From: Actinernus sp. WN-2022
Taxonomy: Eukaryota > Cnidaria > Anthozoa > Actiniaria > Actinernidae
Assembly (NCBI GenBank): GCA_030867875.1
Contig: JAOWCC010000553.1
Location: 831,001-895,000 of the forward strand
Reading direction: 5' to 3'
DNA length: 64,000 nt
Part shown: one piece after another, positions 45,974 to 55,758 of the stretch
How positions within the stretch are numbered: the stretch's first letter is position 1
Layout of the letters: each line of letters opens with the position of its first letter
The notes under the pieces: model-generated
Seen by the model: only the letters and a program-made list of their open reading frames with translations
Told to the model about the DNA's origin: nothing
The model's database searches: none
Translations under genes and position numbers: made by a program

Positions 45974-46327
45974 ATCCTGGACAGGATCCTGTAGGATCCT
46001 ACACAGGGACAGGATCCTGAGCAGGATCCTGAACAGGATCCTGAATAGGATCCTATGTAGGAATAGGATCCTGAATAGGATTCTACATAGGAACATAATC
46101 CTGAATAGGATCCTATGTAGGAACAGAATCCTGAATAGGATCTTATGTAGGAACAGGATCTTGAATAAATATGATCCTGAAAAGGATCCTATGTAGGATC
46201 CTATGTAGGATCCTGAGTAGGATCCTAGATAGGAACCTCATCTTGAATAGGATCCTACATAGGGTCCAAAACAGGATCCTGAATAGGATCCTACATAGAA
46301 AAGGCCTCTTTAATAGGATCCTGTAGC
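45974..46327 (+). repeat. GGATCC-rich minisatellite
   Basis: About 350 bp made of variants of AGGATCCTGAAT and AGGATCCTATGTAGGAAC, giving some twenty GGATCC (BamHI palindrome) or one-mismatch forms. The unit length varies between about 15 and 30 bp. Transposase intron 3, between composite elements A and B. Confidence 0.9.
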
Positions 46328-46792
46328 CCTGTAGTTAGTGTACTTGAATATATTCCAAGATATATTTGAAGAACCTATTTATGAAAGCTTCAAGAGGTCA
46401 AGTGTAGTTTATGGTTGAAATTTCTTCAAGAGTTGAGATGGACTTGGCTTCATTGAGATTACACTAGTTCAATTTTTTTTACACCAGTTCAAAATTTTTA
46501 CACTAGTTCAATTTTTTTTACACTAGTTCAAAATTTTTACACTAGTTCAATTTTTTTTACACCAGTTCAAAATTTTAAAACCAGTTTTTTTTTTAACATT
46601 CTAAAAGGGAAGTTATATATGTTAACTGATGTTAGGGTTATTTTAAATGCTGGATTTGGGATCCTAAATTAGTGACTACTAGATGTTATTGTTTGCTTCG
46701 TTCTATTAATGTTTGTTCTATTGTTTGTCGGTGAAGGTAGTAGCAAATTGGAGCAAATCTTACGGGCGCTGCGAGGCGACCCAAAATTATTA

Positions 46793-47335
46793 GTGACTAG
46801 CTCTAAACACCCTAAATGAGTGAGCATCCGTTGTTGACGGTTAGGGTATTTTTAAATGTAGGGGTAGGGTTTGTATTTAGTTCACAGGACCATCGAAGAA
46901 GCATTATTATTCTGAGTTGTTCAGTGATCTAGTTGTAAGTGTAGTGACTATAGCTCTAAACACCCTAAATTAGTGAGCATCCGTTGTTGACGGTTAGGGT
47001 ATTTTTAAATGTAGGGTTTGTATTAGTTCACAGGACCATCGAAGAAGCATTATTATTCTGAGTTGTTCAGTGATCTAGTTCTAAGTGTAGTGACTATAGC
47101 TCTAAACACCCTAAATTAGTGAGCATCCGTTGTTGACGGTTAGGGTATTTTTAAATGTAGGGGTAGGGTTTGTATTAGTTCACGGGACCATTGAAGAAGC
47201 ATTATTATTCTGAGTTGTTCAGTAATCTAGTTCTAAGTGTAGTGACTATAGCTCTAAACACCCTAAATTAGTGAGCACCCGTTGTTGACGGTTAGGGTGT
47301 TTTTAAATGTTTTTTTTTGGTTTGGATTATAAGTC
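46793..47335 (+). repeat. About 150-bp tandem repeat inside element B
   Basis: Units start GTGACTA(TA)GCTCTAAACACC at 46793, 46944, 47090 and 47242 (spacing 151, 146, 152). The last is partial and runs into the 5S-like module. Confidence 0.85.
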
Positions 47336-47550
47336 GTTTATGGCATCATAGAAGGCCTCTTTACTTACGCACGGTTCATCGGCCATCTTTGAAGAATCCG
47401 GTGCGCATTCGCATATAAATTTAAGAGACTGGAAACAAATTAGCATAATGAGAGGGACTGGCTTCAACGACTAGCACTTATAGAATATACGGTGGTGTTC
47501 AAAACAACGATTGCTTCTGTGGCGCATTGCGTTAGGCGAGTGGATCATCG

Positions 47551-47627
47551 AGTAGCTGAAGTTAAGCCCGATCGGGCAGGGTTAGTGAGTGGATGGGTGA
47601 CCGCCAAGGAAAGTGGTACAGTAAGGT
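47551..47627 (+). repeat. 5S rRNA-derived segment
   Basis: TAGCTGAAGTTAAGCCCGAT, CGGGCAGGGTTAGTGAGTGG and ATGGGTGACCGCCAAGGAAA match the internal promoter half (A box, intermediate element, C box) and 3' part of animal 5S rRNA, ending with a GGTACAGTAAGG like the 5S 3' end. The 5' part of 5S rRNA is replaced by a tRNA-like head. It is therefore a SINE3-like derivative and not a 5S gene. Confidence 0.7.
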
Positions 47628-47809
47628 AAGTACATGTAGGTAGGGGGGGCAAGGGAAAAAAGGGAATGGAATAGGTTGGCTTTTTTTTTGCAGGGGAGGG
47701 GTGGGTAGATTTTTTTTTCTTTTGAAAAAGATAAACCAGTTTTCAAAATTTGAACTGGTGTAAATTTTTTGAACTGGTTTAAAAATTTTGAACCAAAAAA
47801 AAATCCAAC

Positions 47810-48764
47810 CATATGTCAGTGATTTCATCCAGAGATGGGCTATTAAGTGACTTGATTCTTCTTGTAGACCAGTATTGTAAAGTTTGCACTTTTTAACTGT
47901 CAGTATGTATTTAAATTGTATTTTTAAGTTGTAGACTAGTATTGTAAAGTTTTGTAACTTTGTCTTTGTAATTAATATTAATTCCAATAAAAATTTTTTT
48001 TTTAATGTTTGTGCTCCTTATGACCCTACAAATCCATACATCACAATAGAGAAGCACCAAAAGCAAACTCGGTAGGAAAACAATTTAAGCAAAGAGGAAA
48101 TAAAAGAGTTTGGATAATGTTGTTCAAATGCCCCACCCCATCGTCGTATTAGCCAAATCAATGTCCCTACCCCGGGACATGGTATTAGTTGTGACATTGC
48201 ATTTTGTTTTTATTTTAAAAGACAGTTTAAATATTTGTCAGCAATTTACATTTACATTTTAAAACCTTCAAATACAGCATAAAGCTTTTGGAATCCCTTT
48301 GTTTTTAAGCCAGTCACTTACAAAAGCATAATTTTGTCTTTTGAAGTTGTCTAAAGTGACCACTCCAATTCCACCATGATTTTGATTGAAGAAACCATCA
48401 AGCACATAACATAAAATTGAGACAACTTGTTCAAATCCACCCCCCCCCCCCCTCCCATCCATTGTCAAATTCCCCACCCCAAGGACAGCTACTGATGTCA
48501 AATTCCCTACTTCCTGGGCACAAAAACGAGTGAAATGCCTGGGGGTTGCCTGGGGGGATGTTTCGATTTGATTGGTACATAAATTCCTGAAAGCAGGGTT
48601 TTCAGTAAGAGCTGGCAGCTGAAAAAGTTCAGCATCTGATGTTGGTCTATGCTGGCTGCATACATTGTACAGTCATGTACATTGTACTTCTACTTCACAT
48701 TTGTATTATTGAAAACCTTGCCTAATACCAGCTTCTACAAATTGAAACAAAAAAGAACCCTCAC
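47810..48764. other. Rest of transposase intron 3, left of exon 3
   Basis: AT-rich sequence with a LINE-tail-like stretch (TTCCAATAAAAATTTTTTTT near 47980), then a C-run near 48440. No gene was recognised. The exon 3 donor GTGAGG lies at 48764. Confidence 0.45.
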
Positions 48765-51318
48765 CTTTTCTTGCTGAATGTCCAGCAAAGCCTCCACACT
48801 TTCGAGCAGCTGGAATATCACAGGAGAGAGAGCTAGAAGAGCAACTCTCAGCTTTAACAAGCCACCCGGCAGCCGTGAATCTTCAAATATAACTCCATCC
48901 CAGAAGTCTATTAGTTCATCTACTAGTGGTTGGAGAAAAGAGTTTATATTCCCTTTGGGCTCCTTTGGACCAGGTATAATACCAACTATGATGACATTTT
49001 CTTGCTTGAACCGCTCCTCGCGTGGTAGATTCATCAGTACCAAATACATTACTCCACAACTGTGATGTGTATGCTTATATGGTTGAAACCAGTCAACATT
49101 AAGCATCACCCCAAAGTTTCCAGGTGTTGCAAAGTAAGGACTTCCATCTGAGTCCACAAATTCTTTCCATATTCTCCCATCAAACACATCTCCCATACAG
49201 TCTTCATGTAACTCTCTTTTCCTCCATAACTCACATTTTTCGATGAAACCTTTTTTGGTTATTAAAGATCTTAATGAGTCTGACAGTTTCTTGAAACAGT
49301 ACAATTTCTTTGGATGTAGGAAAAATGTTCCATTCTTTGATCTCATACGTTTCATCAGTAGTGCACCACATGGTCTTCTTTTGCTTATCTGAGGATGATT
49401 GGGAAATTCTATGTGGGAACATTTTCTTGACACAATTTGTCCATTACTCTTTGTTAGAGTGCACTCTTCAGCTTTGTACAGTGTCATACACTTTGGGCAA
49501 ACTACATATTTCTCAAATTCATCCTGTCCCACACCAAGGTATGCTTTTGCCATGTACAGTGTCTTAGGTAAGGACTGAGCAAATCTAATCACAGCATCAC
49601 TGTTCACAAGTCTACCAATCATTTCCAGGAGAGATCTAACAAAAATTAAAATAATAACAATTCCATGGTCAGACACTTTGTATATTGTCTGCCAGAGCAT
49701 GAGAAATAATATGAGACTCCTTGATTCTGAAGATACTGTTTCACTTTGATGTGCAGGTAATCCATTATAATTGCCTTCTGTCTCAACATCCTCACAGTGC
49801 TCAAATTCTTCACTGCCTTCTATATTAACACCACTATCATCATGTACCTGTTAATAGAAAAACAACATACATGTATGTCATTAATAATACTTTTTAATTT
49901 ATTGTACCCAGTAATAAAATGCCTGTCACAGAGGGGAAACTAAAAACTGCTATTAACAATAATTGAAGGGGTCAGAATCAAAATGATCTAATAATATGTT
50001 AAACTTTTTTGAAAATCTTGAAAGTCAACTTTGCTTTTAATTTCTCCTCTAGAATGTTAGGATATCACTTGAAATCTCAAAGATATGAAATACATGTAGT
50101 GCTCAATTTAAGCACCTTCCCATTGGCTAGAAGGTTACAGATGTCAAGTTTGACACAAAGCAGAATTAAGTTATAAAGCCATTTCATCAGCTGCTTTGGT
50201 GTCAAGTGTCTGTAGCTTAGTGAAGAAATTCCTTCAGAATTTGTACAATACTTTTATATTTCAACGTCAAGTTTATGAAGTTGAAAAGTAGAGTAATAAT
50301 TACATGTACATGTATATTTTGTAAGAAACAATCCTCACCTCATTGTTTATTGCAACATCACCTCCAGTATCACTTTGTGGTGCATCATCGTGATCACTAA
50401 AAAATATTTGATCTTCATCATCGAGTCGACATGCAGTCTCTTCATCACTGGACAGATTCTGATCTACATGCAAATGTTCAAAACAGGTTCGGTCCTCCTC
50501 ACACTCTGCAACCTCACTTGAACAGGAATGAGCAGTCATCCTTTGATGCTCATTGAAAGTCTTCTTGGCAATGCTCTTGTTACAGTGATTGCAAAACACA
50601 TAATCTCTTGTTTTTGTACCTACATGTACATGTACACAGAATAAAAGTATTATTAGTAATGAGATATTTTAATACATGTAGATACATACACAGCAGTTTT
50701 CATGTTTAAACTGGACTCTGAAAAGCTACCACTCGTATGGGCATCAACATTATAACATTATGTTGACCCAGCAAAGTCTAACCGTAGCTGCTAAAAGTTA
50801 AACCTGCAAGATCTACTGGTACTCAAATCCCATTTCCTGACTTTTCACTGACCATAATAAGACTGTTCAACATTCCACACAGGCTACTTAGGTTTAATCT
50901 TGTTAAAATCACTTATTGTTTCCTGTGGGAAAAGGCTGATAAAAAACAATGTTGCTGATATTGGCCCCAAATTGGAATGTGGTTGCAATTTCTGGCCAAT
51001 CACAGCAAGTCTGAAAATCCGCTCTGGAACTGGTCTTAACAAAGTGTCCCCATGGGCTCTTCTTTCCCCTTCAATATTAAAGCACGCAAAAGTAAGTAAT
51101 ACTGAGCAGTTTAAGAGTTTGGTATTTCATTGTTGCAAAGTTACTGACATTTAAATAGTGTAAATCATGAAACCGAGGCTATAACTGGCTCAAACCCATG
51201 CAAAACTCTATTGGTGGTGTGCAACCCATCCCCAGAGAAATTGCAATGTTGTGGCTGCCATGTTGGATGAAGAGAAGCCAAAGAGAACCAAGATGGCAGC
51301 TATGACGTCACATGCATA

Positions 51319-52193
51319 CCCGAGGTCGAAGTCGATTCGCCCGAATCCAGTAGTCGATTCGCCTGACATTAGATTAGTTGAACAGTTTTAACGAGAAAAT
51401 CGAGAACCATTGGAAATGTACATTGTACTTCAACTCAGGACGGATTCTATTGAGTATTTTGATTTACTTTACAACTTATCTGAGTTCTATACTACAACAT
51501 ACTCTGTAAGGTACTTTCACTTTGAAAGCTTTTAATGCATACTTTCACTTTTAAAACATTATGGCAATGTGTTTTCAAGAGAGCATCTAAAATCAGGCAT
51601 TTTGGATGAAACAGAAGACCAGCAGCCACCAGTGGAACTGCCAGCCCCGCCAGAGGAGTCCTCTATCGAAGAGCCCAGCATCAAGCTTGTCCACCACCCG
51701 TTCACCCAGCTGCTTACGTTGAATGCCTTCTTGAGGACTGGGGCTGAATTCGTTCTTAAAATTTATTGTAAATTGTTTGTTAAATATTCAATAAAAAGTG
51801 GTGATATTATTTTGTTGTTATGTATTTCGACCGCATTCTCCCAGTTGAACTAACAACTATCCTAAAATGGAAATCACGCTCGTAATAATTATAATCGTTA
51901 ATTCTAAGACAAACCAATTCTCACTCACCAAGTTTTAAGAATGTCATTAGAATTAACTATTATCATTATTTAAAGAGTGTTTGCCATTTAAGGATAGTTG
52001 CTAATTCAGTATTTGCAGCCAAGCGTGTACTTCGTTTCCAGTTCCCAGCTGGCGGTGCTTCCGGTTGGTTTCGTTAAAACTGTTCAACTCTTCAACTAAT
52101 CTAATGTTGGGCGAATCGACTACTGGATTCGGGCGAATCGACGTCGACCTCGGGCGAACTGACTCCGGGCGAATCGGCTCTCGGGCGAAACGA
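51319..52193. mobile_element. Non-autonomous MULE with internal transposase fragment
   Basis: TIRs of about 75 bp: left CCCGAGGTCGAAGTCGATTC through AGTTGAACAGTTTTAACGA (51319-51395); right is its complement at 52072-52154, followed by two more GGGCGAA-type units to 52193. The interior (51590-51750, plus strand) encodes PPEESSIEEPSIKL joined directly to HPFTQLLTLNAFLR. These two pieces are distant in the MULE protein: the first matches the N-terminus at 63.8 kb, the second the DGTF-block end at 39.2 kb. It is a deletion derivative in intron 1 of the Tnp2-like gene. Confidence 0.8.
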
Positions 52194-52568
52194 CCGCAAT
52201 TGATCGGTCCTTGATTCTTGAACGCTGATAATTGCGCTTGAAACAACCGGCTCCGGCTTCAAAGAAATCAATATTCCATTTTATATGGACCCTCGCTTAG
52301 AATTTAGTTTCAGAAAACACGAACTGGCTCCTACGAACTACTCAGATCAACGAATACGGTGACTGATAGGCTCCGAACGATATTAATACTTCAAAGTAAA
52401 GCTTATAATGTATGAAGATACGGGTAAAGTGATGATCAAACAAGTGCGAAATAATTCACCAAACATACCTTGGGTAGCCAGAGTTTGGTATTTGCAAGGA
52501 AGATGCTCGTAATAAGCAGTTTTTCCGAAGCTTTTCCCACAGCTTACACAGTCCTTTCTAGACGCCAT

Positions 52569-52850
52569 TTTTCCAGAACTTTCACACTTCGTGTCTTCAT
52601 AGTTTCCAGGGAAACTCGACAAAAAGCACGTGTTTGACGTGATCAAAGAAAGCGCCAAAAACTCTCGTCCAATCAGGAACCGCGTTATATTCGTGTCCAC
52701 GTACCGTGACGCGAAGAGACGCGGAACGTGCAATCACATGTATAATATGTGCGAACAGTTTACTGGAGTTGCCTGCAGATTTTGAGTTGTACAGCAGACC
52801 AGCATATATCTACTACCTAGCCTTCAACCAGTGGAACCGAAACAAAAGGT
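52569..52850. promoter_or_regulatory. Putative divergent promoter region
   Basis: This is the space directly upstream of the minus-strand transposase start (52568). It contains CCAAT at about 52671 and GC-richer sequence than its surroundings (CGTACCGTGACGCGAAG). A GTATGT donor-like site at 52849 on the plus strand might end a non-coding first exon of the plus gene. Both are inference. Confidence 0.25.
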
Positions 52851-53155
52851 ATGTAATCAGTCCCTTAAGATCTTCATAAAGAAACAGTTCGAATACATCA
52901 TTCCTTTTAGGCTTTTCGTACCCTGGTTCCAGAGAACAGCGAGCTGTGATCGCCGGTTCGTTGCTCTTTCTCTGCGGCTGTTATATCTAGAAAACCTCTG
53001 GAGCCAGGATAGGCTTTCGGGGCTTTAGCTCACACATTGCCTTGGTCCCGTATAAATACTAGTAGTACTTTCTTATCTTTACCCTGCGAGCAGAGGTATA
53101 TTGGGTGCAATTTTCAGATTACTTTAAAGAAGCAGTATGGTGCAGTTTTAGTAAT

Positions 53156-53718
53156 CCCGGAGTAGCCAATCGATGATCGGAAATCCAATCGATAAATCGA
53201 TATCAATCGATAAAATTAGTTAATTGATATCGATTGGTATCGGTCAATCGTGACCAATCGATAGTCACAGAAAAATTATCAATTTCGATTGATATCGATT
53301 GATATCGATTGAGCCTGACACGTTAATTTCGCGATTTTGGGGTGTGCTTAATTTTCGCGAATCTCCTAAAACGAAACGCAATATAATATCATGTTACTAG
53401 CGGCAAACTTCACCGGTAAACGTACATACACTGGCAAAATGGCACGAGCATCAGAAGGTAGTACAGATAAGCTTTCCATTTACTGTATAGTGAAAGGATA
53501 CCATAATTGTTTATTTGATGTGGCCGTTGGAGATACGTTTACGATACGTTACTTTACCTACCTGCCTTGTTTATATTAATCCTTTCATCAATCGATTGCA
53601 ATTAAGGGCAATCGATATCAATCGATAAGGTCACAAAGATTTGGTCCATCGATTGTTCATCGATTTCCAATATCAATCGATTGATTGGCATCGATTAATA
53701 TCGATTGGCTACGCCGGG
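53156..53718. mobile_element. ATCGAT-rich TIR element with 7-bp target duplication
   Basis: Ends CCCGGAGTAGCCAATCGAT and, complemented, CCCGGCGTAGCCAATCGAT. TAGTAAT flanks both (53149-53155 and 53719-53725). Both subterminal regions are packed with ATCGAT / CAATCGATATC motifs, over 20 in total. The centre (53330-53570) shows no known protein. Confidence 0.8.
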
Positions 53719-54151
53719 TAGTAATATACTCGCCAAACGGATTCGCAAGTCGACTATACTGTCTATAGTTAGTCGACGTGTGAAATATTGAAATCAAAAC
53801 TTACGAACGGGTGATCTCCATTTCCATACTGTTTAGTTATAATTCCCTAACAGAAAAAAAAAACTTGTGCGAATTTGAGACCGATCAAAGTCTGACCCAT
53901 GCCAGGCTGTGTCTAGCCAAGATCTTGGGGGCACATGACACATTTTCCGATGAAAATACAAAAGTAACTACTCAGATTAGCAGAATGTGTTTTTAAGATG
54001 TACTGGAGAATATTTGAGACAATTTTGATGAACGATAGCATAGATTCGATTGGATGGAAAATACTGCTTTTAAGAGAAATTCAGAGCAATTTAGTAATTA
54101 TAAGCTTGCATCAACTTGTGAGTCCATTTATCCAGAGCCCAGTTAACCATA

Positions 54152-54839
54152 GCCTGATTTTCAGACGGTCGAGGTCGTCCGCTCACTTCCTCCCACCTCC
54201 CCGTCTGATGGACTTTGACAGAAACAGTGTTCTGGTCATTGTTTCATTTCGACCAATCAGAGCGAAGGTTTCATTTTTAGAGAACTGAGGTATGCATGGA
54301 ATGTCTAGTGCAGCCTGCATGAAGGTGAAGCCAAAAACGGACTTGATATTTATGTTTTCAAAATTTTTAGCACACTGTATTTTGACAATTTTGCTGTCCT
54401 AAAAGCTGAAATATTTTTTGCCTAAAGAAGACTAAATCTTTCATGGAATGGCATGAAATTTTTACAGGAGTGAACACATATAGTGAATATGTCATGGTAA
54501 AAGTTGGATTACATTTGCCTAAATATTTATGTTATCAGAATTTTGAACAGTCTTGATTTTGACAAATTGTAAAGTACAACAAATCCGGGAAATAATTCAG
54601 AAATGCCGAAAGTTTTGCACGCTCTCTCCAAAGCCATATCAAGTCCGTTTGTATCGTCCGCCATTTGGGTTGTCCTTCATGCAGGCTCCACTGGACATTC
54701 CATGCATACCTCAGTTCTCTAAAAATAAAACCTTTGCTCTGATTGGTCGAAATTACATGATGTCAGTTTCTGCCAAAGTCCATCAGATGGGGAGGTGGGA
54801 GGTAGTGAGCGGACGACCTCGACCGTCTGAAAATCAGGC
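54152..54839. mobile_element. 688-bp foldback MITE with about 165-bp TIRs
   Basis: The left arm starts GCCTGATTTTCAGACGGTCG and runs to about 54320. The right arm (54676-54839) is its complement with few mismatches, through GGAGGTGGGAGG, GACCAATCAGAGC and CATGCATACCTCAG. TA flanks both ends. The middle 350 bp is non-coding. Confidence 0.9.
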
Positions 54840-55506
54840 TAAGTTAGCCAAAGCCTGATTATTAAGAGAAACATGGCTAATAAATACTTGTCTTGTTCTA
54901 TTATAGCTGCATTCAACTGGTTAAAGTGAAGAATTAGCTGTAAAGGTACAGTGTGTATGTTATTCCTTGAGATCTTTATTTAAATTAACAAATCTGGCAG
55001 GTCTAAAATGGGAGGATTTTGCTTTTACATGACATATTATTGAATGTTACTATTGCAACCAAACAGTTGGTAGATAAGTATAATTAGATTTATAAGAGCT
55101 TTTGTGGTATGCAAGCGAATTTTCATGCATTTATAATTTTTTTCTCCGGGACGTTTGACAAAGTATTGTCTAAAATGTGAAAGGATGAAAATAATTGCCA
55201 CATGTTTGTTTTATTAGACTCTAAACGAGAATCCACCTAACTAAGACTTGTCTAACTTACATGTATTTATAATTAGAATAACTACTTTAAATCTTTCTTA
55301 GAGAGTAAAATGTGTCTGAGCTTGAACAGCCTTGACCTTCACATACATGTAAAAGCAAAAACAAATATCCTTACCCCCTACCATTTACCCATGTTTTAGA
55401 CCTGTTGATAGTGAATCAGGGCATACATATAGCTTTGGGAGTGGACATAACACTGACTTCTAGTCCATAGACTACCACAAAAAATAATATTCTGGACAAG
55501 TTGATG

Positions 55507-55652
55507 CTATGAGGAGCTTGTATCATACCTTCTTTGTGTTGTACATATAATACTGGTATTCCACTGCCATTTTGAACAACTATGAGGAGCTTGTATCATA
55601 CCTTCTTTGTGTTGTACATATAATACTGGTATTCCACTGCCATTTTGAACAA
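55507..55652 (+). repeat. 73-bp perfect tandem duplication
   Basis: Units 55507-55579 and 55580-55652 start CTATGAGGAGCTTGTATCAT and are identical as read. It lies just upstream of the first recognised coding exon of the plus gene. Confidence 0.9.
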
Positions 55653-55758
55653 CCACTGACACCCAAACTCCACTTTTGTATTTTGGGTTACCTGTGGTCA
55701 TTAGGTAACTATTTAATTTATATAAAAGATGATATTTTTATTTCCCATGTTCTTTTAG

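Larger units (their letters stand above)
46459..47807. mobile_element. Composite TIR element B with 5S-rRNA-like module
   Basis: The left end is made of ACTAGTTCAATTTTTTTTAC / ACCAGTTCAAAATTTTTAC units (46462-46590). The right end (47735-47805) has their complements. Interior: three full and one partial tandem copies of a roughly 150-bp unit (46793-47335), each with TTGTTGACGGTTAGGGTATT and ACCATYGAAGAAGCATTATT; then a module TGTGGCGCATTGCGTTAGGC (47520) running into a 5S-like segment; then GTAAGGTAAGTACATGTAGG and a G-run. The same cassette and module start occur in element A, so these are two members of one family. No protein is encoded. Confidence 0.75.
41222..52568 (-). pseudogene. Tnp2/CACTA-like transposase, five exons, two lesions
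   Basis: Exons: 52568-52469, 50619-50339, 49847-48765, 44853-44086, 41880-41222. Donors GTATGT, GTGAGG, GTGAGG and GTAAGC, each with an AG acceptor, keep frame at every junction. Exons 1-2 encode paired fingers (CVSCGKSFGKTAYYEH; CNHCNKSIAKKTFNEHQ) and an acidic linker. Exon 3 encodes CPKCMTLYKAEEC, LNVDWFQPYKHTHHSCGVMY and NLPREERFKQENVIIVGIIP, the Tnp2-type core. Exon 4 starts GCNKCFKTF, then VVRFVVIDPMHNLFLGLAKH. Exon 5 ends near VNIIIPLIGRF. Total length is 2891 nt, or 963 codons if 2 nt are discounted. Lesions: a GA/TC excess at about 48824-48832 shifts frame just before CDIPAARK, and TGA at 44185-44183 follows CHLVE. Family by motif recall; exon model from splice phase. Confidence 0.75.

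Noticed and set aside
46793..47335. Interstitial telomeric repeat (GGTTAGGG)
   Set aside because: GGTTAGGG occurs once per roughly 150-bp unit and is not in tandem, so it is part of the repeat consensus.
47551..47627. Functional 5S rRNA gene
   Set aside because: The 5' half of 5S rRNA is missing and the segment lies within a TIR-bounded repeat element.
52001..52246. Arg/Pro-rich minus-strand protein
   Set aside because: It is the translation of the tandem GGGCGAATCGAC repeats in the MULE terminal inverted repeat.
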